Position numbers and translations under genes: made by a program. From Anticarsia gemmatalis (lineage: Eukaryota > Arthropoda > Insecta > Lepidoptera > Erebidae), in contig NC_134775.1 of the NCBI RefSeq assembly GCF_050436995.1, forward strand, positions 2,705,124-2,769,123: 64,000 nt of DNA, in the 5' to 3' direction. The first letter of the stretch is position 1, and the number at the start of each line of letters is the position of its first letter. Positions 41,788-52,702 of the stretch are shown piece after piece. The notes below the pieces were generated by a model. It did no database searches. It was not told the origin of the DNA and was given only the letters and a program-made list of their open reading frames with translations.

Positions 41788-43013
41788 AGGTCAGTCTTGC
41801 GTCGTTTAACTGCAGGTCAATAAAACGTTCATGTGACCATGTTACCGACCTATGTAAACTATACGAAGTGATTGCCATCCAGGAACACTGGCTTCTACCT
41901 GACAACTTGGGATATTTAAACAATATGCACCCGAACTTTTCTTACCATGCAATATCTGGAGTAGATACGAGTACAATACTTAAAGGAAGACCTTATGGTG
42001 GTGTAGGAATACTATACAAAAAGTCATTGTTTACCAACGTAACTCCACTGGAAACCGGATCGACGCGCGTAGCGGCCGTGTGTATACAACTCAGCTGTGG
42101 CTGCAGTTTCATCGTGATGTCGGTGTATATGTTACTGTAAAAGCCCGAACTGTGGTAAATCCTAAGATTTTCCGGTAAAACCTAAGATTTACCAACTCTC
42201 AATGGTAAAAGTCCGAACAAGCCAGAGTTTAAAAACTATGTTACGATATATAAAAAAATCCTCCTTCATAACTATGCTTATAACTATTTCACGGTATAAT
42301 TATATACTGTGACATAGTTATAAAGAAGGAGTTTTGGGCATAGCGACATGGGTAGGTTAGGTTAGAAGGCTAAGGTGCGGTGGGAGCGAGCGAAGCGAAG
42401 CTCCCACCTTAGCCTTCGTGGTTATTTTTTTTCAACCACCCAGAAGGAGGAGCCCCGCGAAGCGGGGCTCCGGCGACATCTCGATATCATCAAGTGAATA
42501 TAGGTAAAAGTTCGAAATAAAATAATTGTTCGGACTTTTACCATTGCGAGTTGGTAAATCTTAGGATTTACCACCGTTCGGGCTTTTACAGTAACATATA
42601 TGCCTACGGAGGACGCGGACAACTTGCCACTGTTCACGGAGTGTTTGGGTGTTTTAAGTGCGGTTATTGAGAATAATGGCATTGAAACCGTGTTTGTGCT
42701 TGGTGATTTTAATGCGGATGTGTCACGTCCAAGTAGCCTGTTTGGTGATGAGTTGTTAAATTTTTGTGACGAGCAATATTGGGTATGTGCGGATCTTCAT
42801 GTGCTCGGTAAGTCATCAGACACCTTTACGTACCTAAGTGATGCGCACGGAACCACGAGCTGGCTGGACCACTGTGTCACTACATCAGCAGGACTTAAGA
42901 CTATTCATTCTGTCCAGGTCCTAAACGATGTATACTACTCGGATCACTTTCCCTTAGTTATTGAATGTGACTTAGACATAATATTACCAAAAGTAGAAGC
43001 AACAAAATTATAG
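41784..43013 (+). pseudogene. LINE-C ORF2, endonuclease, split by a MITE
   Basis: The ATG at 41784 opens MKVSLASFNCRSIKRSCDHV, followed by VIAIQEHWLLPDNLG, YGGVGILYKK and FIVMSVYM. The domain is cut by the MITE at 42130-42596 and continues in register as MPTEDADNLPLF, VFVLGDFNADVSRP, TTSWLDHCVTT and YYSDHFPLVIECD. All the usual motifs of the apurinic-like endonuclease (E, GDFN, D-H, SDH) are present. It nicks the target for reverse transcription. The frame reads through if the MITE and one TATA are ignored. Confidence 0.8.
42130..42596. mobile_element. MITE with TGTTACTGTAAAAGCC ends
   Basis: The left end TGTTACTGTAAAAGCCCGAA is mirrored at the right (GGGCTTTTACAGTAACA). TATA flanks both sides (42126-42129, 42597-42600), and the interrupted LINE frame supports a 4-bp TATA duplication. 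The interior holds further nested palindromes, among them GGAGCGAGCGAAGCGAAGCT and AGCCCCGCGAAGCGGGGCT. Confidence 0.8.
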
Positions 43014-43830
43014 TATATTAATAAAGTATTATGGGGGATCAGAAGTTACGTTGAAACATGTAAATATGCAGAAATATGTAATAACCTAATAAATACCCAC
43101 AACTGGCCCCACTTTGCTTGCTCGGGGGAATGTTCAGATAGATCTCATCGTAGTTTAGTGGAACAGCACTATAATCAGATCGCAAATTGTTTGGCGAACG
43201 CAGTTAAGTTGTCATATTGAAAAAACCATTGTAACAATAAAAAGAAACCATTAATCGGCTGGAATTACTACGTAAAAGAATGCCATCTAATAGCTAGACA
43301 ATATTATGTGTTATGGAATTTGCATGGTCGTCCCTCACACAGTAGAATATACGAAGATATGATTACATCAAAAAAGGCCTTTAAAAATAAGTTAAAGAGG
43401 TGTCAGTTCAACCAAAACAAAATTAAAATGGATATAATTACGAAACATAGGTTTAATAAAGATTGTGGTAACTTTTGGAAGGAAACTAATAAACTGAACT
43501 GTAAATCAAAACTTCCTACAACTGTGAATGGATCGGATGACTCTATTAAGATAGTGAATATGTTTGTAAATAAATTTAATCCTCCTAAAACGTCACAGAC
43601 CTCTTGTCAACATGGTGTACGTGACGTAAGCGAAGCCCATCATGACACAGACATATCGATTGTTCAATCCATGCTCAATAACATAACATCATCGGGTCTC
43701 AACGAGTTATTTGTAAACACTCAAGACGTCAAAAAATGTATTAAAAATATGAAACGTGGTAAGTCGCCGGGCCACGATGGGCTTAGCGTCGAACATCTTA
43801 TGTACGCTCCGGAAGTAGTATATGTTAAAA
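43014..43830 (+). pseudogene. LINE-C ORF2, linker and first reverse-transcriptase motif
   Basis: The segment continues ORF2: NNLINTHNWPHFACSGE, LIGWNYYVKECHLIARQYY, FKNKLKRCQFNQNKIK, NFWKETNKLNCKSKLPT and MKRGKSPGHDGLSVEHLMYA, the last being the reverse-transcriptase entry motif. A stop near 43218 interrupts it. A Helitron is inserted after 43830. Confidence 0.75.
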
Positions 43831-44895
43831 CTAGCTGACCCGTGCGGCTCCGCTCGCGTGAATTTCGTACTGTTGCTTATTCGTTTGAGCACGCGAATTG
43901 CGAAGCACTCGATACACCTACACATAAAAATGCTAACAACTCTTTGTCATCTAATGGTTATTTACGAAAACGACACACAATGTGACACAGGCTCAGGCAG
44001 GCCTGATTTCCTGTGGTTACCTTCTTTTCCTCTCTCGTCAGTATCCGTACCAGTTTACAGTGTAAAATATAATACCTTATTATAGACTGACCATTGCTTA
44101 CCCGTCTGGATTCAGAATATTATTATAGCTACAGACAGACATATCTGCGCCGGAGCTCTTCACACGCGTAATAATGTATACTTGCGATGATACGTCCGAA
44201 ACCGCGTAACCCGTAATTATCTTTTATATATCATCCGTTGTTTATTTTTTAAAACTTACCACATAGTCTGTTTCATAGCTATCCAATTTATTTCCTTAAT
44301 GCAACCAATTAATTTGGTTATGTGTTACGAACTGCAACGCCATCTGTTAGTTGCAGCGAACAACGACAACAAATGAAATTACTCGGTTTGCCATCTAGGA
44401 TATCCCGACCGCACCGGACCCACGTAAACCAACATTTATGTGTAATAATCATACAACATTTATGTTTGAAAATCTTATAAATGTATAGCCTGTTTCAAAG
44501 GTATTTTTTTTACAACTAAGCCATCAAAATAAATTAATAAGGAAAAACATGCTTTGTCGCAGACTATACCGCCATCTATTGGTTGGTGCGACAACAGGTA
44601 TCGATGCGGCCGGGGCCGCGTTCACTATGCGAATGTTGTGAAATAGATTGCAACGCCATCTATGGTCTCTATAGGGAAACGCAGGTTCAAACGATTTCTA
44701 CGTATTTTTTTCAATTTTCTAAAAATATATGAAAGTTTATGCGATAAAAAGTATCCTATAAGTGGCTCCACTACTTATTCTATGCATATACTAAATTTGA
44801 GTGCATTCTAATCGGTAGTTTTTACGTGGCAGCGTAACATACAGACAGGAAAAAACCTGACCTTGACCTCTCTACAGATTTATTATAAGTATAGA
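43831..44895 (-). mobile_element. Non-autonomous Helitron, 1065 bp, inside LINE-C
   Basis: On the minus strand it starts TCTATACTTATAATAAATCT after A (44896 complement) and ends with a GC-rich hairpin-like segment GAGCGGAGCCGCACGGGTC and AGCTAG before T. No target duplication is present, and LINE coding sequence continues on both sides, as expected for A^T insertion of a Helitron. No Rep/helicase gene. Its 3' end matches 806-916. Confidence 0.88.
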
Positions 44896-44948
44896 TTGCT
44901 GAGCTATATAATATATGTATTGCTCACAGTTACTTTCCTAATCAGTTC

Positions 44949-45620
44949 ATGAGAACCACTGTCGTGCCCATTGTGAAGAACAGAACCGGTGACGTGTCCA
45001 GTCTGTCGAACTACCGTCCCATTTCCCTTGCCACTATTGTCTCGAAACTATTTGAACGTCTAATAATTATTCACCTAAATGAAACAAACATTCCGCTCAA
45101 CAAGGCTCAATTTGGATTCCGTGGAGGCCTAGGTACCGATTTTGCCATATTTTCACTAAAAAATACAGTTTTTAAATACGTTAACAGTAATACTTCGGTG
45201 TACGCATGTTTTCTCGACCTAAGCCGCGCGTTCGATACAATTGATTACAATATACTCTGGAATAAGTTAAGAAGAACTAAAGTACCACCTAAAATTGTTG
45301 ACCTTTTGGAATACTGGTACTCTAATCAACTGAACCAAGTAAAATGGAATAATTGTTTATCAGAACCGTGTACATTGACTAGCGGTGTGAGACAGGGCGG
45401 ATTAACCTCTCCGGTTCTGTTCAACTTATACGTAAATGACCTTATTGAGGAGCTGAGTAATACCAGAACAGGTTGTTTTGTTGGTGGTGAATGCCTTAAC
45501 AATTTAAGTTATGCCGATGATATGGTATTGCTCAGCCCCTCAATACACGGCCTAAGAAAACTCATAGGCATCTGTGAAAAATACGCTTTAGTACATATCA
45601 TAAGTTATCTTATAATGTAA
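44949..45620 (+). pseudogene. LINE-C ORF2, reverse transcriptase
   Basis: The frame reads TVVPIVKNRTGDVSSLSNYR, PISLATIVSKLFERLI, ACFLDLSRAFDTIDY (catalytic Asp), TSGVRQGGLTSPVLFNLYVN and NLSYADDMVLLSPS (catalytic Asp pair). The sequence is open for 223 codons before a frame change at 45620. The YADDMVLLSPS form occurs in CR1/Rex1-like and related LINE clades; I do not assign one. Confidence 0.85.
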
Positions 45621-45634
45621 ATAAAACAGAAGTC

Positions 45635-46113
45635 ATGATTTTTAAGTCAAAAAATTACCCCAGCCGTATCTTACCGATCACATTGTGTGGTACACCACTT
45701 AAAGTAGTAAACAGTTTCAAATACCTAAGACATATACTTACCGATACATTAATGGACAATGATGATTTAGAGAGGCAAAGACGTAACATTGCTTGTAAGG
45801 GAAACATGCTCGCTAGACGTTTTCACCAGTGCTCGGAGCAGGTACGGATTACTCTGTTCCAGGCGTATTGTCAGTCGCTCTACACCAGCCAGCTCTGGTA
45901 TAAGTACACGAAGAGTGTCTACAGCGCTCTTCGTGTACAATACAACAACGCATTTCGCGCCATGCTTTTCCTGCCATGGCGGTGTAGTGCAACTGGCATG
46001 TTCGCGGATTACGAAGTGATAGACTTTGAGGCGCTTATGACTAAGTTACGAGCATCTTTTCTTCACCGTGTGAGTATAAGTAATAACGGAATTGTGACAG
46101 CTGTCTTTCGATA
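45635..46113 (+). pseudogene. LINE-C ORF2, C-terminal region
   Basis: It continues the thumb and C-terminal part: FKYLRHILTDTLMDNDDLER, ITLFQAYCQSLYTSQLWYKY and YNNAFRAMLFLPWRCSATGM. It is cut at 46113 by the TACAGGGTG-family element; the remainder of the LINE is not found downstream. Confidence 0.75.
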
Positions 46114-46115
46114 TA

Positions 46116-47428
46116 CAGGGTGTAAATGACAGCTAACCGAAAACTTTACTGTTAAGTTTGTGACACTGTATGCACGAAATTTACTCCAACGATATTTCTC
46201 GGAAATGATTGGTTCCCGAGTTTGTCATTTTTGAGCGTTCAATGTATAGTGAACAACGCGATGTATCTCCGCGCATGCCTACGAGATTTCTGGCGGCGGC
46301 GGCGGCGCGCTGAGCGACGACATGTCGCGACGCGTCGTAGGTACGTACGCGTACCACCACGTCTATGCGCTCACTAGTATGCAACGCTATGATTAAATAA
46401 CAATCTTATGTATCGTTTATGGTATCGTAAGTAGGCCCGTATGTTACAATAGCTCATAGTAAAATTGTAAGTAGGTAGGTACCTACTTGGCTTACGTGAA
46501 ATCAAACAATAATAGCAAAATGTAACCAATAATAAGAAAGTGCTAAAACAAATTGTTATCAATGTCTATCAACACGCAAATACCTGGTGTATGGCGAGAG
46601 TTTGAGTACCTTTGGATCCGGACGTACAGGTGCAGAGCACGCCGTGCACTTCCACGTGCTTCACCATACATAACACATCAACATTTCTTCCTATTTACGA
46701 ACACAACTGCTCTTCGAAAACAATAACAACAAAACCACTAACAACTCAAAACCGGAACAATAACAAGTAATAATAAACAACAGTTCACACACGACACGAC
46801 GAATAGGACATAACGAACGACACCGGTGAAGAGCTTCCGTCTTCCGCGAGCGAATTGCTCGAACTATCAATCAAAGAGAGCCGCCGGCGCGGGCGCCTCT
46901 CCGCTCACTCGCGCCGCCCCTCGCCCGCGCCACCCGCTCCCTCCGCGCCGTCCGCGCGCGCGCCGCCGATTGGGTGACGAGCGACGAGTTAGGATCCCAG
47001 CGAGAGATTAGATTCAATAAAATATTGATGTGGCATTACTATTTTTACTTGTCACAGTTGTTACTGGTTGCATTGTAGTTTTATTCAAATACCAAATAAC
47101 ATTACAAACATTATTGATGTAAGTTTAAAATACTTTGATATTTATAACATAAAATCAGATTAAAGTAAATAAAATAAACACGAAACGTTTATTTAATTAA
47201 ACTATAAAAAATGTACATAGGTACATAACAATGATAACAATCAATATCCATTAATATTCTTATCAGAGAAACTAACTTATCATAATTCATAATCCCCGGA
47301 GAATTACTTAGCATCCATTTTGTCGCATCCCATCTGTGTAACATCCGCGCGCGGTCGCGGCGTCACGCGTCACTACGGCGCGCGGCAATCTACTTTTCGA
47401 GTCGCACCGCGCTTGTATGAAGTATGAA
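46116..47428 (+). mobile_element. TACAGGGTG family, copy truncated at 3' side
   Basis: It starts CAGGGTGTAAATGACAGC after TA (46114-46115) and follows copy 1 (1326 onward) closely through the CpG-rich block and the TTGTATGAAGTATGAAT segment. It then breaks into unrelated sequence at about 47428; its right TIR is missing. Confidence 0.8.
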
Positions 47429-47927
47429 TATAACTTATAGGGAAATTACCCGCGGTTTATTTAATATTTTTTCAGTAAATGATACCATAGCAAATAAACA
47501 AATATGACACATAGGTTAATTTACCATGGTATACTTGATAATTTACAGTGAATGTTATACCATGGCAAACTGGCGAATTCTGCACATATGTAACTTGACC
47601 ATGGTCTGAAAGATATTGTTAGTTTCACTGATATTTTAGTAAATATACGAATTAACCCATATTCGCTAGTTTACTTCAGATGTTTTGAAAAAAAGAATTT
47701 ATTTAGTTGTGGTAAAGTATATTATCTACACTTACTTAATTTGCCATGGTGACTCACAACGAATGTTTGGGATACGTAAATATGCTGCTATTGTATCTCA
47801 TAAACTATTAAAGATACAGAGCTGAAACTTTGCGACATTGTGTATTACGATACAGGGATTACGTTATACTAAAAAACAGATTTTCGAGAAAACAGCAGAT
47901 TCGCAACTTTACCATACAGGTGACGAT
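47429..47927. other. Unassigned segment with repeated CCATGGT motifs
   Basis: Four CCATGG-centred motifs occur (about 47523, 47563, 47600 and 47744: TACCATGGTATA, TACCATGGCAAA, GACCATGGTC, GCCATGGTGA) within AT-rich sequence. No gene is recognised. Probably another dispersed repeat. Confidence 0.4.
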
Positions 47928-48587
47928 GTATCTATGATGTGAAAGCGAGATTTCATTTGATACATGCCAGTTAGCGATATTATTGCTAGCAGTGTTAGTG
48001 GCTAGGGTTATATCTATTACCTCACCTCTCCGCGCATTGACGAAGGTAGGGCTGTTTCCTCGGTTGAGTAATTGTAAAGGAGAACTTACCAGATATTCCA
48101 GTACATTTTCTCCCCTTCTATTGATGTCTGAGCTGCCCCAGATCACGTGTTGAGCATTTGCATCGCATCCAATAATGATGTCCATCTTATGCTGGATGCT
48201 GTGGTTAACCAGACCTTCAAGTTGCGTTGAGATCGAGTTAGGTTCCTCATAGGGAAGGAAGACAGCGGCAGAGATGATGGTCTTGCTGCTATCTTTTCCC
48301 CCTGTGTTGATCTTGACTGCCGTAAGATCCCTGTAGCAGAAGTCGTGCAGAGGCCATGCATTTACGTCCTTCCTGGTGTATATACACGTTCTCACACCGT
48401 CATTAGTGTTTCTGGAGTTCCATATTGTTCCTCCAGTGTCGCCTAATCCTTTGATTTCCCCTTTATATATGTAGGGTTCTTGTATGAGAGCAATGTCGAA
48501 TTTGCCTCCTTTTAGGGCTCGTGCCAGAAAGGCCGTGGCCGCCTTGTTGTGCTGTAGGTTAATTTGAACATACCTTAAACCCTTCAT
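47928..48587 (-). pseudogene. R1/I-group LINE endonuclease fragment
   Basis: The ATG at 48585-48587 opens MKGLRYVQINLQHNKAATAF, followed by IALIQEPYIYKGEIKG, KTIISAAVFLPYEEPN, IIIGCDANAQHVIWGSSD, RRGENVLEYLVSSPLQLLN and VIDITLATNTAS with SLSHHRYIV. The CDANAQH-WGS form is typical of R1/LOA/I-type LINE endonucleases. It stops at about 47928 where sequence becomes unrelated; no reverse transcriptase follows. Confidence 0.75.
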
Positions 48588-48974
48588 GTTGATGTTTGAG
48601 TGGGGGCTCCTTTGAAGGTGGAGGTGGGGGGGGGGCAACTATGGCGACCCATTCACGAGTATGGCGCATGGACCAGCCATCACCCCCCTCGCACATATTA
48701 GAGGGAAGGGGGTGAACCGGCACGACACCGCCGCAAGCAATGACATTTTAGTGAGCATGACGAACCTTGGCATGTGGAAGCCCACCATATCAAGCAATAA
48801 AAGAAAACGAATACCACTGAGGCTCGTGCGATACCTCTCTGTTACAGAGTTAAAACTACTGATTAATATTTATACAATGCAAAGATGTATATATTATTAT
48901 GTACATATATAGATATTTAATCTTGATTTGTGTAGAACGCGCAACTAATCCCATGATTTCTTATTTCTTATCTA
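48588..48974. other. 5' flank of LINE endonuclease and spacer
   Basis: A pyrimidine-rich leader (minus CCCCCCCCCCACCTCCACC) precedes the endonuclease, possibly the end of an ORF1 or an untranslated region; the rest is AT-rich without recognised features. Confidence 0.4.
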
Positions 48975-49355
48975 TTATATAATCGTCGATCTTATAATAA
49001 CTTTTATGAGATGATCTTTAACAACTACTTTGAATTTTTGTTGGGGTAAATCCATAACACTACTGGGAAGTTTGTCATACAGCCGAACACCAAGACCTGC
49101 AAATGAGTTGTGTACTTTTTGCAATCTATTGCAGGGACCTACTAATTTGTGCTTATTTATGTTATTAACATTAGCATTGTCACCATTCTTAGCAAACGAT
49201 TTGATGCTCTGTTTGTTGAACATTAAATTCGCTAAAATATACTGTGATGCTACCGTCACTATATCTATTAACACAAATACCTCCCACAGAGTGTCCCGCG
49301 CTCCTACGCCGTAAATAGAGCGAATTGCTCTTTTTTGAATTACAAAAAAGAGCAA
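48975..49355 (-). pseudogene. LINE ORF2 C-terminal fragment
   Basis: Minus-strand reading: VIQKRAIRSIYGVGARDTLW, IVTVASQYILANLMFN, VGPCNRLQKVHNSFAGLGVR and KLPSSVMDLPQQKFKVVV. The QKRAIR and LPxxVxxLPxxKFK patterns are the C-terminus of Jockey/CR1-type ORF2 proteins. 5' truncated, as is usual for LINE copies. Confidence 0.7.
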
Positions 49356-49432
49356 TTCACTCTTTTTTGTGGGTAGGTGTCATAATAAGTGGACACAAAA
49401 ATCACTCCTCCTAATTTATTTTATTTAATTAA

Positions 49433-49676
49433 CTAGCAGGCCCGCGCAACTTCGCTTGCGTCACATAAGACAGAATGAGTCAAAATTTTCCCCGTTTTTG
49501 TAACATTTTTTACTGGTACTCTGCTCCTATTGGTCGTAGCGTGATGATATATAGCCTATAACCTTCCTCGATAAATGGGCTATCTAACACTGAAAGAATT
49601 TTTCAAATCGGAACGGTAGTTCCTGAGATTAGCGCGTTCAAACGAACAAACAAACAAACAAACATATTAGTATAGA
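49433..49676 (-). mobile_element. Short non-autonomous Helitron, complete (244 bp)
   Basis: Minus strand: starts TCTATACTAATATGTTTG after A, ends with hairpin CGCAAGCGAAGTTGCG, GCGGGCCTGCTAG and then T. The paralogous LINE-A copy near 1215 has the uninterrupted site AATTAATTTAT, showing insertion between A and T without target duplication. Confidence 0.92.
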
Positions 49677-49905
49677 TTTAATAGTTTATTTTTTAATTTT
49701 ATTGACTCAATTTTATAGTTTTAATACTCACAATTAATATTATAATATAATATATGTAGTGATATTGCTTCACTAAATACCACCTGCCAGCTGAACACAA
49801 ATCATAGAAAAGTTGCAAGTCACTTTCACAAGTTGCTACAAATAGTCTCAGCTTAGTGAAATTCAACTGACCCAAGCGAAGCTAGAAGAAAACTTCAACA
49901 AAAGG

Positions 49906-50568
49906 ATGGCTGAACTGGAGGCTCAACTGCAGACAGGTGCGGCGAAGGACACTGTGGCGAAGGTGGCTAAGGAGTTTCGGAATTCCCGTGAGCTAATGTT
50001 TGGTGTTCTCAGCTTGCTCCAGCAACAGGTAGCAGAATGTGTGCAGATGGTGGACTCCATCGAGACAAGACACCGCAAGAAGGACCTTCTGTTCCTCTGG
50101 ATTCTGGAGACAGAGAACATTGACAGTCAAAGTATGGCCTCCAGCATTCTCCAGGGCAGGCTGGGCTTGACCAACGTCACAGCATCTTCTATTAGGGTCT
50201 GCCACAGGATTGGCGCCTCGGGAGGTAAACACCATCGTCCTGTACTCGTGCGCTTCACGGATGCGGAGGTCCGGTCTTCTGTTTGGCGAGTCAAGGTGAA
50301 ACTGCGCGGGACGTCCATTTCGGTTAGAGAGTTTCTGACGAGGACCCGCCAAACTATATTTGCTAAGGCTCGACAGCATTTTGGCATGAAGGACTGCTGG
50401 ACCCAGGACGGTGCAATTGTTGTCAAAACATCTGATGGAAGCCGTCATAAGGTTATCACTATGGCTGACCTGAACAAGCTTACTTTCCTGCATCCAAAGG
50501 TGGGCACTGCAAACTCCTCCCGGCCGAAGCATGCAGCAGCGAACACTGTATCATCTGCGGCTAGTTGA
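49906..50568 (+). pseudogene. LINE-A ORF1 protein, copy 2
   Basis: One open frame of 220 codons reads MAELEAQLQTGAAKDTVAKV (coiled coil), RKKDLLFLWILETENID, VTASSIRVCHRIGASGG, RPVLVRFTDAEVRSSVW and LTRTRQTIFAKARQHFGMK. It is continuous where copy 1 is frameshifted. The normal start seen in copy 1 (MSQLSEIQ) is destroyed here by one extra base, so translation would have to begin at this internal ATG. RNA-binding role in retrotransposition, by family. Confidence 0.7.
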
Positions 50569-50705
50569 AAACCGCATAAGTTCTAGTTGTTTTCTGTTTC
50601 ATATTGTGACGTCATCGATTATAGTAACAGTGCACGGTATGGTGTTAACACGACCCTCTACTATGTCAACTATTAGATTTAATGTTACCCTTCACATTAC
50701 TTCGT

Positions 50706-50829
50706 TGTGACGTAGATATAAGGTTCATATATAATACTTGTACCAAATATATGATTGATGCAGTAATAAACCAACCTTAGTGGCAAACACATATCTCTTT
50801 TATTTCTACTATAGTGTCCCGTCCTTATA
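50706..50829 (+). repeat. 5' LTR of Gypsy element
   Basis: 124 bp starting TGTGACGTAGATATAAGG and ending CCCGTCCTTATA. It is 122/124 identical to the 3' LTR by direct comparison. Confidence 0.88.
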
Positions 50830-50843
50830 TGGCGATCCTGCCA
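50830..50843 (+). other. Putative primer binding site
   Basis: TGGCGATCCTGCCA directly follows the 5' LTR, the position of the tRNA primer site in LTR retrotransposons. I cannot name the tRNA. Confidence 0.6.
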
Positions 50844-50945
50844 TTTAAGGTTCAGTTTTATATTTCTTGTGGCGTGAATAAGATTTAACGATGGCATTCG
50901 ACATTCTCGTACATTGGAACACGTACGCAAACACTGAACTGCAAA

Positions 50946-51221
50946 ATGGGATCTACGCAATCTAAAGAAGAATTGGTGATTGCCCAAAACGCGACTGGTG
51001 GAGTGAACCAGGCCTCGGTAGAGCTTCTACACAGAAACCAATTAGTAACCAACATAATATTGGGTATAATTTTGGCCATACTGATCATCAGCGCTTATTA
51101 CGCTCTGTATAGAGTCTACAAGAACTGTCACGTGAATAGGGTGAGACAGGAGATGGCCTGGAGTGTCTTCAAACGCTCTGGCCCCAGGCGCGAAAGGAGC
51201 AAGGATCCTGTGGAGGTTTAG
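50946..51221 (+). CDS. Small predicted acylated membrane protein in Gypsy leader (91 aa)
   Basis: The ATG at 50946 opens MGSTQSKEELVIAQNATGG, which has an N-terminal Gly-x-x-x-Ser myristoylation-type signal. One hydrophobic segment follows at about residues 34-55 (LVTNIILGIILAILIISAYY), then a basic tail (YRVYKNCHVNRVRQE, RRERSKD). The frame is intact in an element whose other genes are broken. It lies between the PBS and gag. I have an impression of similar short proteins at the 5' end of insect Gypsy elements but cannot cite one. Function unknown; membrane targeting is inferred. Confidence 0.6.
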   Translation: MGSTQSKEELVIAQNATGGVNQASVELLHRNQLVTNIILGIILAILIISAYYALYRVYKNCHVNRVRQEMAWSVFKRSGPRRERSKDPVEV

Positions 51222-51410
51222 CCTTGAGTTTGTTAAACTCGGCTAAATTACGTCAGCGGCATTCGTCTAACAGTGAAGTGGTTTTATGTTCGGTAAAGTT
51301 ATTATCTAGTGCCTACAAATGTGAGTGCGGTAAAAGTGTGTGAAAAGCGTTGTGAAAATGAACACGGATTGACGTTGGGTATATGGTTTTATTTTATTTT
51401 TATGTTATAA

Positions 51411-52514
51411 ATGTCTGACCTATTAGATATACATGAAAAGATTAAACGCATTAAAATAAATTTAATAAAATTAAGTAAATCAAAGCGTACTAAGAAGTTA
51501 TTACGACAGAAATATTTAGAGGTAGAAAGTTTATACAATGAGTATACGGAACAACGTAAGTCTTTGAATACTAATATTTGTAAAGGTTATATTAAACAGG
51601 AGGAACTCAAGGATATATTAGTTGTTTGTGAGGAAATAGAGTCATATTATCAAAAAATTATAAGTTTTATTATGGAAGTAGAAAGTGAGCAGGGAACTAG
51701 CACCATTACTGACTTTGATATGAAAACTGCAACTTCTCTTCTACCTGTTATGACAGGAGATGAGGAAGTGACGAAAAAATAAATAGATTGTATCGAATTT
51801 TATAGCCAAAATATTAAGAAAAGCCAAGAATAATTATTGATTTCTTTTGTTCTCAAAACACGCATTTCTCATAATGCCAAATTACGATTGGCATCTAATT
51901 ATACATCTTCCGCAGATCTTATTGCTGACATGAAAAATAACTTATTGACAAAACAGTCGGCTACGGGCCTGCAACTCGAGATGCTAAAGTCCAGACAAGG
52001 TTCGCAAAGCATAGAAGAGAATGGTAAGAAATTGGAAGATTTATTTGTTGAATTGACTATTTCTCAGGCAGATGGGAATGAAAGTGCATATCAAATGTTT
52101 CGACCCGTAAATGAAAAATTAGCTATTCAACGATTCACTCAGGGCTTGAGAAATAGTCGATTGAGCACAATTTTAGCAGCTAGGAACTACTCGCAATTGA
52201 AGGACGTGATCAGAGCGGCGAAAGACGAAGAACGTGCTCATCTTGGTCCTAGTACGTCAACGGAGGTATTTTATGCAGGTCAACGTAGAGGTAAGCACAA
52301 TCCCCCTTACAGGGGGCAAAACAGAGGTCGTTTTGCGAGTAATACGAGTATGTATACACCAAATCGCGTTAATTATACACAAAATCGCGTATATAGACCC
52401 ATAGTACCAAATCAGTTACCTTCTCAGCATTATTTTCGGGGTAACAGTAGAAGGGGCGTTTTTGGCAATTCGCGAGGACGAGGGCGAAATCCTGGTCATT
52501 CAGTCAGTAAATAG
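51411..52514 (+). pseudogene. Gypsy gag, two in-frame stops
   Basis: The ATG at 51411 begins MSDLLDIHEKIKRIKINLIK, a basic helical N-terminus. The same frame runs to 52514 but is interrupted by TAA at 51780-51782 and at 51831-51833. Afterwards come SFVLKTRISHNAKLRLASNY, SIEENGKKLEDLFVELTISQ, MFRPVNEKLAIQRFTQGLRN and ILAARNYSQLKDVIRAAKDE, capsid-region motifs of mdg1/mdg3-like Gypsy elements. The C-terminus is Arg/Gly-rich (RGQNRGRF, NSRGRGRNPG) instead of a zinc knuckle. It would form the particle shell; not made intact here. Confidence 0.75.
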
Positions 52515-52702
52515 GGGTAACATAACTATAGACAGAATGCCTATTTTTTAAATCAATCGGGAGATAATTTACCAAGTAATTCGGAGGCTCAGGGTACTTC
52601 CATAAACAACCAGAATTTAGATTTAGAGTTTTTTCGATCCTAACTTTCTATTAGCATGCAATTGTAATAATTTCGTAGAGCTAGAAATATTCCATACCAA
52701 AT

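Larger units (their letters stand above)
49370..50580 (+). mobile_element. LINE-A copy 2 (5' region plus ORF1)
   Basis: Homologous to 1161-4095 without the TIR insert but with its own Helitron at 49433-49676. It may be the 5' part of the LINE whose ORF2 begins at 57674, the Gypsy element having landed between the two ORFs; that linkage is inference. Confidence 0.6.
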
